NCBI RefSeq assembly: GCF_033954455.1
Contig: NZ_CP121473.1
Location: 2,280,501-2,344,500, forward strand
DNA length: 64,000 nt
DNA from: Thiorhodovibrio litoralis
GTDB lineage: Bacteria > Pseudomonadota > Gammaproteobacteria > Chromatiales > Chromatiaceae
Direction: 5' to 3'
Shown here: one piece after another, positions 45,161 through 55,600 of the stretch
Position numbering within the stretch: the stretch's first letter is position 1
Layout of the letters: each line of letters begins with the position of its first letter
The notes under the pieces: model-generated
Told to the model about the DNA's origin: nothing
The model's database searches: none
The model's input: only the letters and a program-made list of their open reading frames with translations
Position numbers and translations under genes: made by a program

Positions 45161-46072
45161 ATGGAATCTCTCAGTGACATCGCGGTTTTTGTACAGGTCG
45201 TCCAGTGCGGCAGCTTCACCGCTGCGGCGGACAAGCTGGTGATGTCCAAGTCAGTGGTCAGCAAATACGTCACTCGGTTGGAGGATCGTCTAGGCGCGCG
45301 TCTACTCAATCGCACCACGCGCCGGCTCAGCTTGACTGAGGTGGGTCAGGCTCTGTTTGAACGGTCCCGGCGTGCGCTGCTGGAAATAGAAGAGGCGGAG
45401 GCTGAGGTTTCCCGGCTACAAGGCGAACCACGCGGAGCCTTGCGTCTGAATTGCCCCATGTCGTTCGGCGTGTTGCACGTGGCGCCTTGGCTGCCCGAGT
45501 TTCAGGTCCGCTACCCGGAAGTGAGTCTTGACTTGGTGTTGGACGATAGGCGGGTGAATCTGGTGGAAGAAGGCTTCGATTTGGCCATCCGCATCGGTGA
45601 GCTGCCTGATTCATCGCTAGTTGTCAGGCGCCTGGGTCCTTGCCGTCATGTGGTGTGCGCAACGCCTGAGTATCTGGCCCGACATGGTGTTCCCCAGACA
45701 CCGCAACAGCTTACCAAGCACTTGGCTTTGACTTATCGCTATCAGGACTCGCCGAATGAATGGCGCTTTATCGCGCCGGATGGTGAGTTGTTGCAGATTC
45801 CAATGGTCAGTCGATTGCAGATGAACAACAGCCTGGCCTTGCGCCAAGCCGTGCTCAGAGGGGCGGGCATTATACTCACGCCCACCTTCATGGTGGGCGC
45901 CGATCTTCGCAAGGGCCGGCTCAAGGCGGTGCTGCCGGAGTATCAGGTGCTGGAGGTGTCGATCTACGCGCTTTACCCACAGCGCAAACACCTGTCGCCC
46001 AAGGTGCGGGCGTTCATCGGTTTTCTGGCCGAGCGAATTCAGGATCCTCCTTATTGGGAGACCGAGCCTTGA
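45161..46072 (+). CDS. LysR family transcriptional regulator
   Basis: A 303-residue regulator: winged helix at the start (GSFTAAADKLVMSKSVVSKY, then RLGARLLNRTTRRLSLTEVG) and a periplasmic-binding-like effector domain (LRLNCPMSFGVLHVAPWLPE, GFDLAIRIGELPDSSLVV). This layout is the large CrgA/DmlR-like subgroup. Start at 45161 is the usual MESLSDIAVFVQV position; earlier in-frame starts exist at 45149 and 45095. A transposon end lies 90 bases upstream, so its normal promoter may be gone. Confidence 0.88.
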   Translation: MESLSDIAVFVQVVQCGSFTAAADKLVMSKSVVSKYVTRLEDRLGARLLNRTTRRLSLTEVGQALFERSRRALLEIEEAEAEVSRLQGEPRGALRLNCPMSFGVLHVAPWLPEFQVRYPEVSLDLVLDDRRVNLVEEGFDLAIRIGELPDSSLVVRRLGPCRHVVCATPEYLARHGVPQTPQQLTKHLALTYRYQDSPNEWRFIAPDGELLQIPMVSRLQMNNSLALRQAVLRGAGIILTPTFMVGADLRKGRLKAVLPEYQVLEVSIYALYPQRKHLSPKVRAFIGFLAERIQDPPYWETEP

Positions 46073-46099
46073 ATCGCCGAAGTCTGGGCAATTCCGACC

Positions 46100-47035
46100 T
46101 CATTCCTCGCGCCGCTGGGCGATGATGGTGACCGCGATGCCCATTGCGATGATCCCCGCGCCGAGCCAGGTCATCAGGCTATATCGCTCGCCCAGAAATA
46201 CGGTTGCGGCAATCAATCCCACGGCGGCCGCCACATACCCGATCTGGCTGAGCAGCACAGGCCCGCCCTGTTGCTGCAAGCGAAAGAAGGCCGGAAAGGT
46301 CATGCCGGCGACCAGCATCTGGATCAAGGCCGCACCGGCGGCTGGGGCGATTTCGGCGAATGGCAGACCGCCCCGAGTCAACAGGAGAAGGAGCAAAAAC
46401 ACCACACTGGAAAAGGCATGACCCCAGAATGCCAGTATGTTTGGCGGCGTTCCCTCTGGCCAGTCCAGGGTGCGATAGACATTGCCCATGGCCAGCGCGA
46501 CCGGAATCGCCAGGGCTGCCAGCAGCCATTCGATAGGCGGTCCATCCGGTTGCGTTCCCCGGGTCAGGCTGACCAGTGTCGCACCTGCAAGGCCGATTCC
46601 GATCCCAGTGCGCCCCAGACGCCCCGGTGTCTTCAGGTGGAACAGCGATGCGAGCAAGAGCGTGAAGACTGGTGACAAGGCGAACAACAGACCCGTGTAG
46701 CCAGCTCCAGCATGAGGGATCACCGTGAACAACAACAAATTCGGAGCAACAAAGGACACGAGCGACGAAATCACCGTATAGCGCCAAATACGCGATCCGG
46801 GCAGCATCAATCCGCCCGTGGCAGCCATGAGCGGCAACAGAATGGTGCTGGCGCCCAGCGAGATCAAAAACGCCCAAATCAGCGGTGAGACCCCCGCGTC
46901 TCCAGCGATTTTGCCAAGCGGAAAATTGAACCCGATCAGGGTACCTGTGATCAGCAACAGCGCGACCGGACTTTGCAGCAGGTCGAACCGAGCACTGTGC
47001 CCTGCCAATGCAGTGGAATGCAGACGTGCTTTCAT
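46100..47035 (-). CDS. EamA/DMT family transporter
   Basis: A 311-residue membrane protein with ten hydrophobic helices in two repeats, the EamA drug/metabolite pattern (LLITGTLIGFNFPLGKIAG, LVSFVAPNLLLFTVI, ALSPVFTLLLASLFHLKTP in the first half; VGLIAATVFLGERYSLMTWL in the second). Substrate unknown. GGAGGAAC precedes the ATG at 47035, which overlaps the nitroreductase stop (ATGA). Confidence 0.85.
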   Translation of the reverse strand: MKARLHSTALAGHSARFDLLQSPVALLLITGTLIGFNFPLGKIAGDAGVSPLIWAFLISLGASTILLPLMAATGGLMLPGSRIWRYTVISSLVSFVAPNLLLFTVIPHAGAGYTGLLFALSPVFTLLLASLFHLKTPGRLGRTGIGIGLAGATLVSLTRGTQPDGPPIEWLLAALAIPVALAMGNVYRTLDWPEGTPPNILAFWGHAFSSVVFLLLLLLTRGGLPFAEIAPAAGAALIQMLVAGMTFPAFFRLQQQGGPVLLSQIGYVAAAVGLIAATVFLGERYSLMTWLGAGIIAMGIAVTIIAQRREE

Positions 47036-47688
47036 TGGTCTGTTCCTCCGCGCGTCGCCGCTGGTTGACAAGCGAAACGCTCCGGAAAGACGATCTGATT
47101 GAGCGGCAGCCGGGAACTGGGCTGCTCTCGCTCGCGCAAGGTTGACGGAAGAGTGGCAGGGTCGGCCTGCCGGCCAATGGCCACGGCGATCTCGACCCGG
47201 TAGTCGTCTGGCACGGCCAGCTGCCGGCGGATTTCGTCAAAGCGGATACCGGCCATCGCGTGGGCCTGATAGCCCAAAAGCGTGCTTTGCAATGACAGGT
47301 TTGCCCAGGCCGCACCGGCATCGAAGCTATGCGTGTTTGACGGATTGGTTGAATTCTTCTCCTGGGCCGGGCACAAGCGGTTGGAAACCAGAAACACCAG
47401 GGCAGAGGCGTTCTTTGCCCAGCTAGCATTGAAGGGGTCGAGTAGGTTCAAGTATTGGTCCCAGTCCCGGTTACTCCGCAGCGCATAAATGAAGCGCCAG
47501 GGCTGGATATTGAAGGCGGAAGGCGCCCAGCGGGCTGCCTCGAGAATGGTAAGGAAATCAGTCAATGGCATGGCGAGCGGCACAAAGGCGCGCGGCGACC
47601 AGCGTTGCAGGAAGACATCGGCGATCGGGTGCCCAGCTTGACGTGGCGACAGCGATTTCAGGACTTTTTCGCTTTGGTGATTGTTCAT
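47032..47688 (-). CDS. Nitroreductase family protein
   Basis: A 218-residue FMN-dependent oxidoreductase-like protein: RWSPRAFVPLAMP near the start (the typical R-S-R-F-type FMN site), AARWAPSAFNIQPWRFIYAL, and AAWANLSLQSTLLGYQAHAM in the second half. It would reduce nitro compounds or quinones with NAD(P)H. It is the first gene of a two-gene unit with the EamA exporter and faces a LysR regulator across the pair. Confidence 0.88.
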   Translation of the reverse strand: MNNHQSEKVLKSLSPRQAGHPIADVFLQRWSPRAFVPLAMPLTDFLTILEAARWAPSAFNIQPWRFIYALRSNRDWDQYLNLLDPFNASWAKNASALVFLVSNRLCPAQEKNSTNPSNTHSFDAGAAWANLSLQSTLLGYQAHAMAGIRFDEIRRQLAVPDDYRVEIAVAIGRQADPATLPSTLREREQPSSRLPLNQIVFPERFACQPAATRGGTDQ

Positions 47689-48548
47689 GTGAGTGCTCCT
47701 CGACTGGCGGTACCCTGTGAACCGCCTCTATCGAGCACTCTAGCCGGCAGTCCAGCGGAGATAATCCGGGTTGGCGGCAAAACACTGTTCGCAAAGCTTG
47801 ATCAATAAGGCAGCACCGAAGCCAGGGATGATGAATATGTCCGTGAGCTTCACAATTTGTTGAAGCAAGCCTACTTTGCTGAGACTTGGCTGAAGGAAGA
47901 CCAAAAGGTTAGAAGTACATAGCTTGATGAAAGCGTCGGCGCTAAAATTTGATCGATTCCCCCGTATATCGATATGCGACAGGTCCATAAGACTGGATCG
48001 CTAAACGATGCGACCCACTCCTTCTCGAATGTCGGCTGTTGGCCGGCAAGCGCCCTGCGAAGGATTCGGTGCTAATCCAGAAGAATCGCGAGCGCTGCGT
48101 CTTGCCTCTGGGGACGGTTGCCGACCCAAAGGAGACATCGAAGCTTCCATCGTTGGTGGCGTCAACCGAAACGGGGTTTTGGCTGACGTTGTCGATGTTC
48201 GCAGTCCTCTGCCTGGTTTAGTCATTTCCTCAAGCGCCGACATCGAGCTTTTTGGACCTCTGTTGCCGAAATGCCGAGCGCTGCATCAGCTGCGAGTTAC
48301 ACTGGAGTCCTTACGCAGTCTTCGAACCATCATCGACATCCGCGCCCCCCCAGAACCTAGGGGGCATTGCCCCAGTTGACATTCGATTACTTGGAAATCG
48401 ATCCCTTTGCCAAGATTGCCGGCTATTGGGTGTGCCACGCATAGGACGAGCCGAGGGGGGCGGGCTCGCTTGTCGGGATTCTCGGGGAGTGCCCAGATAG
48501 TGTTGCTGGCGACTCGGCCAGATTGCCCACATTGCTCTCCAATCGCGG
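47689..48548. other. Intergenic region with a degenerate repeat
   Basis: No convincing gene. An 82-codon reverse frame at 47740-47988 has no clear family. At 48041-48140 there is a copy of a degenerate sequence also found near 56523 (see repeat entries). A 9-base duplication at the right edge marks the insertion of the next element. Confidence 0.4.
48041..48140 (+). repeat. Degenerate dispersed repeat, copy A
   Basis: This stretch and 56523-56625 share GGCCGGcAAGCG, AATCGCGAG and CTGGGGACGGTTGCCGACCC (20 identical bases) in the same order and spacing. In one frame both read LAGKRP then KNRE. Probably remains of one duplicated sequence next to mobile elements; the source gene was not recognised. 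Confidence 0.5.
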
Positions 48549-48689
48549 GGACAAACGCAGCAATTCCCGTTGAAGAATTATTTGCTTTAAAAACAATGCA
48601 CTGCATGATTGTGGGAAAAATGTTTTCGTAAACTTTCTCACAGAATCAGGGTATTATCTCGCAAAGCTCAGGTTGCGAGGTAAGAACTG

Positions 48690-49679
48690 ATGAGTGCGCC
48701 TTTTGGTCGTCAATCGCTGAGTGCCGCCGGACTGCTGCGCACCGCGCGATCGGTCTTCGGGAAAATCCCGGATGAAGCGGCGAGCGACATCCCGCTGGTC
48801 GATCACCTGATGTCCGGTCTGGCGCTGTTCGGACTGAAATACCCCTCCTTGCTGCAATTCGACCAAGACCGCAAGGATGCAACCAAGCGAGCGAATCTGC
48901 GCACGCTCTACGGCATTGAGCGCGCCCCGAGCGATACCTGGTTTCGCCAACGTCTCGATGTGATGGACCCCAAGCATCTGCGCCCCTTGTACAAGGCGTT
49001 GTTGGCCGCCTTGCAGCGGGGCAAGGGCTTGGAAGGGTTTGCCTATCTGCACGGGCACTACCTGCTCTCGCTCGACGGCACCGGGTACTTCTCCTCACAG
49101 AGCATCCATTGCCAGCACTGCGCCGAGAAACACCACCGCGACGGCACCATCACCTACTACCATCAGGCGCTGGCGGCGGTGTTGGTCCACCCCGATCAGC
49201 GCGAGGTCTTTCCCTTGGCACCAGAGCCCATTATGCGCGCCGATGGGGCGAAGAAAAACGACTGCGAGCGCAACGCCAGCAAGCGGTTGTTAAGCGATGT
49301 GCGTCGCGAGCATCCGCACCTGAAACTCATCGTCATTGAGGATGCCTTGGCGTCCAACGCCCCGCACATCCGCCATCTTCAGGCGTTGAACATGCGCTTC
49401 ATCCTCGGTGCCAAGGAAAGCGACCATGGCTTTCTGTTCGACTGGGTGGCCAACACCCCAACGACGATCGTGCGCGAGTACAAGGACGAAGACGGCACGC
49501 GCCACCGCTTTCGCTCTCTCAACGGTGCCCCATTGAATGAGTCCAATTTTGACCTGGAGGTCAATTTCCTCGAGTACTGGGAGCACGCCCCGGATGGCAA
49601 GGTGACCCATTTCTCCTGGGTCACCGACATTCCCATCGACGACACCAACCTGATGACTTTGATGCGAGGAGCCCGCGCC
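48690..49679 (+). pseudogene. DDE transposase of outer IS, N-terminal part
   Basis: First 330 residues of a DDE transposase (GLEGFAYLHGHYLLSLDGTG with a likely first catalytic Asp; LKLIVIEDALASNAPHIRHL with a second). The frame is cut by the Tn5-like element at 49680 within GARA and resumes at 52050 in ARWKIENETFNTLK. Family is IS4-like but could not be fixed with certainty. Confidence 0.8.
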
Positions 49680-49686
49680 CATACCA

Positions 49687-51057
49687 TTACCCATAACTAT
49701 CCCTGACGCTGCGGTAAGCCTCCAGCGCCATGACAAAATCGGGGATGCGCTGCAACCCAATCCAGAGCGTCTTCGGTCCCGGGAACCCATCGGATTTGCG
49801 GTTGAGAAAGCCGCCCAGGGAGGCGACCATGCGCACCATGGTATCGAGCGAGGGCGGCTGCTCGGGTGGCGCTTGTTTCTGGGTGACCAGATAGACCGCC
49901 TTCCATTCCTCCTCGGCAAAGACCGCATCGCAAGGCAACTCCGGGCACTCGCGCCCGAGCATGGTCAGGTACAGCACCCGCCACGCGATGATCATGTACA
50001 AAGCGAGCGCCGGCTCCAGGCGCTCGCGCGTCTCGAGCTGCAGCTCCTCGATGCGGCAGCCACTTTTTAAGATCCGGAAAAAAATTTCCACTTGCCACCT
50101 GCAAAGATACCAGGAGAGCGTCTCGATGGCCTCTTGGGCGCTCTGCACCGCCAGATTGGTCAGCAACAGCCAGTTGAGTGGCTCCTCGCCGGCGGGCGGA
50201 TTGACCTCGGTGGCCAGCAAAGCCGTGACCGTGACATCGGGCAAGGTGCGATCCGGGCGCCAGGGTGCCTTCAGGGTCACGCGCACCACCTTGATCTCCT
50301 GCGTGACCTGGCGTGCTTTGGCCCCCTTGGTGGCGGGACGCTCGAAGGTGATCTCGGTGAGCACCGGGGCGGCGTCCAGGGCCTCATTGAGCTTTCTGCC
50401 ATCGGCCAAGCAGCGGTCGCGATGCTGCACCCGTACCAGCCAATCGGCGCTGTTCTCGGGGATGGGCGCTTCAACAAACAGGTCGTAGATGTCGCCCTCG
50501 CGATCGGCAACATAGGTCAAGCGCGTGTCGCTCAGTTCCTCGGCCAGCGCATTGACGCGCGCGTAGCCATCGACCCAGCGCACGCTTTCTTTCTCCTCCA
50601 GTGGGCGGCGCGAGTCTTTGTCCTGGCCCAGGCTACCGGGCTCGCGCACAAAAGTGTGCAAATCCAGCAGCCCCAGCGCGAGGCGCTCGGGCGTGACCGC
50701 CAAGGTGGGATGGATGTACATCCCATAGCGGCTCTCAAAGTTCAGTGGCCCAAGACCGACAATGCCTTTTTTGGTTGTATAGTCCAGCTCGCTGGTATCT
50801 TGGATACACAGCACCCGCGGATGCTCGCGCAGACGTTCTTCGGTACAAGCAAAATGGGGTGCGAGGATCTGCTCGGCGGTGACCGTGGGATGATCGAAAA
50901 AGCGATAGGCGGCCCGGGTCTCATACCAACCGTTGCAAGCCCCGGGAATACTTTGTGTCGGCTTGGCGCCGAGGGTTTCAAGCACCTGTTGGGCGCGATG
51001 ATTCAGGCGCTTGTCGCCCAGAGAGATGTCCTGCAGTTCAGAGGCCAGCGCGATCAT
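49687..51057 (-). CDS. Tn5-like (IS4 family, IS50 group) transposase
   Basis: A 456-residue transposase. It starts LASELQDISLGDKRLNHRAQ, has CNGWYETRAAYRFFDHPTVT as in Tn5, LCIQDTSELDYTTK with a catalytic Asp, VADREGDIYDLF with another, and the Y-x2-R-x3-E-x6-K signature in YLCRWQVEIFFRILK. Its stop codon lies inside the terminal repeat. The ATG at 51057 overlaps the stop of the DUF4338 gene (ATGA), so the two are translated together; a longer in-frame extension is only the shadow of that gene. Confidence 0.9.
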   Translation of the reverse strand: MIALASELQDISLGDKRLNHRAQQVLETLGAKPTQSIPGACNGWYETRAAYRFFDHPTVTAEQILAPHFACTEERLREHPRVLCIQDTSELDYTTKKGIVGLGPLNFESRYGMYIHPTLAVTPERLALGLLDLHTFVREPGSLGQDKDSRRPLEEKESVRWVDGYARVNALAEELSDTRLTYVADREGDIYDLFVEAPIPENSADWLVRVQHRDRCLADGRKLNEALDAAPVLTEITFERPATKGAKARQVTQEIKVVRVTLKAPWRPDRTLPDVTVTALLATEVNPPAGEEPLNWLLLTNLAVQSAQEAIETLSWYLCRWQVEIFFRILKSGCRIEELQLETRERLEPALALYMIIAWRVLYLTMLGRECPELPCDAVFAEEEWKAVYLVTQKQAPPEQPPSLDTMVRMVASLGGFLNRKSDGFPGPKTLWIGLQRIPDFVMALEAYRSVRDSYG

Positions 51058-51935
51058 GCCACCACCCCCAGGGCGGCGCGGAAGTCCGCCGCCAGCGGGT
51101 AGACATAGATCGCCTTGCGCGGCAGCGCGGCCCGATGGGTGCGGTCGCACTTGCCGCGCCCGGTGGTTTCGCCCAAGTCGTGCCAGTTGGCGGCACGGTA
51201 ACAGGTCCCGGCAAAGCGTGGGGTCTCGACAAAGGTCTCCAGCAGCACCAGACGCTCGCCATAGCGGGCGGGAAAGTCGACACTGACTTGCCGCGCGGCC
51301 AAGGACAGCACCTTGGAGGCGAGGTGTTTGACCTGCACCCAGGGCAGGATGAGGAAGCGGGCGTTGTTGAGCACCCGTCCCAGGTGTGCTTGGCGCTGCG
51401 CGGGCGTCCAGCCAATCCAGCGGTCGCGGGCAGCGACTTTCCAGGCCGCCGCGCCAAAGCCGATGGCGCCGAGCAGACCGCCATCCCACTGGATCAGGTA
51501 GCGCAGCTGCGCACCAGGCAGGGGACTGTAGCCGAGGTAGTGGTAGCGCTCGATCAGGCCGTTCCATAATTGCGAGGCCCTTCGATCATCAACGCGCGCC
51601 AGGCGCAAGCCGCTGAGCGCGCGCAGCGGGACGGACACTGGGATCGGTTCGGGCCGGGACTCGGGGCGCGGGACGAAGCGCCGCCCATTGCCATTGCCGC
51701 AGGTCGGTGGCGGCAGCACAATGAGCCCGGCACGATGCAACCGCAGCAGTCCCACCCGGGCACTCATGAGCTTGGGGCGGCCTTGGATATCGGTCCACTC
51801 CAGCGCGCGGCACACCCGCCGAGCGATCTCCGCGCGCAGCGGCGGCTGCGCCAGCGCGATCTCCTGGCGAATGCGCGCTAAGTCGGTCTCGTTGAAAGGG
51901 CGCCCACATAAACGGCTTGGAATCGCTTGGTCCAT
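51054..51935 (-). CDS. DruA-like DUF4338 protein carried by the IS
   Basis: A 293-residue protein of the DUF4338 family, named DruA in the Druantia anti-phage system. Conserved blocks seen: FNETDLARIRQEIALAQPPL with the N-terminal helix, VGLLRLHRAGLIVLPPP, LWNGLIERYHYLGYSPLPGA with YHYLG, LNNARFLILPWVQVKHLASK, and LLETFVETPRFAGTCYRAAN. DUF4338 proteins often occur as passengers of IS elements, so a role in transposition is as likely as one in defence. Complete, overlapping the transposase start. Confidence 0.82.
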   Translation of the reverse strand: MDQAIPSRLCGRPFNETDLARIRQEIALAQPPLRAEIARRVCRALEWTDIQGRPKLMSARVGLLRLHRAGLIVLPPPTCGNGNGRRFVPRPESRPEPIPVSVPLRALSGLRLARVDDRRASQLWNGLIERYHYLGYSPLPGAQLRYLIQWDGGLLGAIGFGAAAWKVAARDRWIGWTPAQRQAHLGRVLNNARFLILPWVQVKHLASKVLSLAARQVSVDFPARYGERLVLLETFVETPRFAGTCYRAANWHDLGETTGRGKCDRTHRAALPRKAIYVYPLAADFRAALGVVA

Positions 51936-52049
51936 GGTCTCCCGTCCCCTTGCTGAAGATGAAAGGGCATCTCAGCAGAACTCGGGAGCTGTGTCCAGCC
52001 CCGGACGACGCTGGGGCGGGGAGATATGGGTAATGGTATGGCCCGCGCC

Positions 52050-52364
52050 CGCTGGAAAATCGAGAACGAAACCTTTAACACCCTGAAAAATCAAGGCTAT
52101 CACTTCGAGCACAACTTCGGTCACGGCGATCAACACTTAAGCACCGTGCTGATGCATCTGATGATGCTGGCGTTTCTCATCGACCAGATCCAACAACGCT
52201 GTTGTCGGCTGTTTCAAACCGCAATGACAGCGGCGCAGAGCAAGATCCGGTTGTGGGATCAGCTACGCCATCGCTTCAATCTCTGCCTGATCCCAAATTG
52301 GGAGGCCCTGTATCGCTCCATCTTCGATCCGCCCAAACTCGTCCTGACCTGGGATACTTCCTAG
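52050..52364 (+). pseudogene. DDE transposase of outer IS, C-terminal part
   Basis: Continues the split transposase: ARWKIENETFNTLKNQGYHF holds the final catalytic Glu, then LMHLMMLAFLIDQIQQ and the end near LVLTWDTS with stop at 52362-52364. In frame with the N-terminal part once the nested IS and one 9-bp repeat are removed. Confidence 0.8.
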
Positions 52365-52654
52365 ACGACCGCCGTGACCGAGCGCTCGTGTGATGATGTT
52401 CAGGGGATAACCAACAGCCAGCTTGCACCATCACGGCTTACCCGTGAGGTTTTCCTCTGCCCAGGGGTTTCGCAACGCTCGCTCAATCGACGGGCGCGCG
52501 ACCGAATGGGGAGCAGCGGGAATTGCTGGGACAAACGCGTCATATTCGCTGACAAAGCTCAAAGTGCGCATAATGGTGCGTTTGCCCAAATCGAGCGAAC
52601 CGCTGCAACCATACTTCTCAGTGGTGCCGTGATAACGAACCAAGGGATATCAAT

Positions 52655-55600
52655 TTGACATCGATCAACGCGATTTTTTCAGAGCGCTCCGGCGCGGAGC
52701 GCGCCGCTTGGCTTGACGCCCTCTTCAATCGCGCGCCGATCGGCCTCGTCGTAACGGTCGACCGGGTGTTGACCGAGGTGAACGATTACTTCTGCACCTT
52801 GATCGGCTATCAGCGCTCAGAGCTGATCGGCCAGTCGACACGCATCCTGTATCCATCCGATGACGACTACCGCCGCGCTGGCGAGGTGATCTATCAGCAG
52901 CTTCGTCATCAGCCGGAGGTGCGCATCGAAACGGCAATGCGCCGCAAGCACGGCCAGATCCTCAATGTCACCTTTTCGGTTACCCTGGTCGACCCTGATC
53001 GCCCAGAGCTTGGTGCCATCTCAACGCAGCTCGATGTCACCGAGCAACGACGCTTCGAGCAGTTGCTCCAAGCGCGCATCGCGCTCTCGCTGCACGCCGC
53101 CCGAGGTGAGCATCGCGACCTCGTCGCGCGGGTGTTGACCGATGCGCTGGCCTTGACCCAAAGTGCCACCGCGCGGCTTGATGTTTCCAGCCTCGATCAG
53201 GCAGCACTGGCCTGTACCGCGCTGGCCACCCAAGGCGAAGGAGGCTACGAGTTCTCCATCGAAGGGCCACCGGGATGCCCTTGGGGCGAGGAGCCATTGC
53301 CGCCGGGCAAGACGCGATCAGTCGGCGGTGGCCACTGGACGGCGGGTGTGACCGGAAAGGAACCACCGAATCTCTTGCGCGGCTCGCGTCTGGATTTCAG
53401 CGCCCTGAGCCAGACCAGCGGTGCCCCGGACGTGCGTCTCACGGTCAGCGGCAGGGCCGGTTCATTCACACCAACCGACAGGGCCACTCTCGAACAGCTC
53501 GCGTCCATGGCCCAGGACGCCATCGGCACCCTGCAAGCACGGTCGGCCCTGCAGATCAGCGAGAGACGCGCCCAACTTGCCTTGGAGGCCGCCCGGGACG
53601 GTATGTGGGACTGGGATGTTCCAAGTGGCCGCATCAGCGTCAACGACGCTTACTTCGCCATGCTCGGGGAAGGCAACGCCGGCGGTCACTTAATGATCGC
53701 GGAATGGCAATCGCGGATTCATCCGCATGATCAGCCCAAACTGCGGCAGCGGGTCGAGACGCTGGTGAGCGAGGCGGCCTTCATGGAGGCCGAGTACCGC
53801 TTGCGTCACGCCGACGGCGGCTGGTGCTGGGTCCAATCGCGGGCCGAGATTGTCGAGCGCGATGCGCAAGGACGCGCGCGCCGGGTCGTCGGCACCCATA
53901 CCGACATCACCCGGATCAAAGAGGCCGAGCGTGAGGCAGTGCAGGCGCGCATCAAGCTTGAGGCCGCTTTGGCGAGTATGAGCGACGCGGTCTTCATCAG
54001 TGATATGCACGGCAACCTGGTCCACATGAACCAGGCGTTCGCGACCTACCATCGCTTTGCCAGCCTGAGCGAATGCGCCGAGCGCCTTGATGCGTATCCG
54101 GACATTCTCGAGGTGTCCCGGCTCGACGGAACGCGCGTGCCGTTGTCGCAGTGGGCGGTACCGCGCGCGCTGCGCGGCGAAACCGCAGTCGATCAGCGCT
54201 ATCGGCTGCGGCGCAAGGATACCGGCGATACCTGGGTGGGGAGCTACAAGCTCGGGCCCATCCGCGATGCCGACGGGCGTGTGGTCGGCGCTGTCGTGAC
54301 CTGCCGTGACATAACGGAACAGCACGCAGCCGAACAGGCGTTAAGAATTTCTGAAGAACGCCACAGGCTATTCTATAACCCTGTCTTCGGCGGCAGCATC
54401 ATTCACGATAAAGGACATGTTCTCGATTGCTCAAAAGGCATCACGAATGTCACAGGCTACTCCTATAACGAACTGATCGGCATGAATGGCCTTCTCCTGA
54501 TCGCGCCGGACTGGCGTGAATTCGTGAAAGAAAAGATCGCGTCTGGGTTTGAAAAAGCGTATGAGGCGGAAAGTATTCGAAAGGACGGCTCAATTTTTCC
54601 GGTGCGGCTTCATGCAGCAGCTACCCACTATGATGGAAAGCCGGCTCGAGTCGTCGAATTTCGTGATATTACCGAAACGAAAAAGATCGAACGCGCATTA
54701 AAGAAAAGTGAAAATTTATTGCGTAACGTTATCGACTCTTCAGTTGATTACATTTTTGCAAAAGACACGCATTTACGGACAATCTTATGTAATGTCAGGT
54801 TCGCTCAATCAGTCAATGCAAAACCGTCTGATTTAGTGGGTAAAACTGATATTGAAAATGGTTGGGATGCTGATCTGGTGAAAGGAAATTCCGACAAAGG
54901 GATTAAAGGCTACGAAAAAGACGATCTTGAAGCACTCAACGGAAATATTGTTCGCATCACGGAGACAGCGAGAATTGCCGGTCAAACACTTTTACTGGAT
55001 ACTGTGAAAATCCCTCTGAAAGACGAGAATCATCAAATATTTGGTGTCCTTGGAATAAGCCGAGATGTGACAGCGCAAAAAAGAGCGGAACAATGTCTGA
55101 AAGCGAGTGAAGAACAGTTCCGCACACTCGTTAATTCCAGCCCATTCCCGGTTGTTATTGTCGATACGAAGAATGAAAAAATTCAGTATTGGAGTGACAG
55201 CGCAGAAGAGCTGTTTGGGCATCGGCCCCAAACGCCTGCCGAATGGTTCGCCCTTGCTTATCCCGATCCCGATTACCGCCAAGCCGTCATCGAGCGCTCG
55301 ACGCCCTATCTGGAACGCGCGCAACAGACGACAACAGCGGTGAATACCGGCGAGTACGAGATCCGCTGCCGGGATGGGGCCGTCAAGATCTGCGAAATCT
55401 ACGCGCAATCTATTCCCGGTCATATGGTGTTGATCAATCATGACATCACCGAGCGCAAACAGGCCGAGCGCCAGCAGCGCCTGGCCGCCAGCGTCTTCGC
55501 GCACAGCCTCAATGGCGTGGTGATCGCCGATCCCGAGATGCGCATTCTCGACGCCAATCGCACCTACTGCGAGCTGACGGGCTTCACCAAGGCGGAATTG

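Larger units (their letters stand above)
49680..52040 (-). mobile_element. Nested Tn5-like IS (2,361 bp) with a DUF4338 gene
   Basis: Perfect 16-bp inverted ends CATACCATTACCCATA (49680-49695 and complement 52025-52040) and a 9-bp duplication GCCCGCGCC (49671-49679, 52041-52049), the size usual for Tn5/IS50 elements. Two overlapping genes lie on the reverse strand: a DruA-like gene followed by a Tn5-type transposase. It is inserted in the transposase of another IS; deleting it restores that gene's frame. Confidence 0.93.
48558..52528 (+). mobile_element. Outer insertion sequence (about 1.6 kb net) carrying a nested IS
   Basis: Inverted ends CAGCAATTCCCG-T/C-TG lie at 48558-48572 and 52514-52528, flanked by a 9-bp duplication GGACAAACG (48549-48557 and 52529-52537). 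Inside is one transposase gene cut in two by a second element (49680-52040). Without the nested element and its 9-bp repeat the IS would be about 1,601 bp. Confidence 0.82.

Noticed and set aside
47740-47988. Reverse 82-codon frame after the nitroreductase gene
   Set aside because: Hydrophobic stretches hint at a STAS-like or membrane piece, but no conserved motif or start signal supports a gene.
51054-51567. Longer start for the Tn5-like transposase
   Set aside because: The extension is the shadow of the DUF4338 gene; family N-terminus LASELQDISLGD fits the ATG at 51057.
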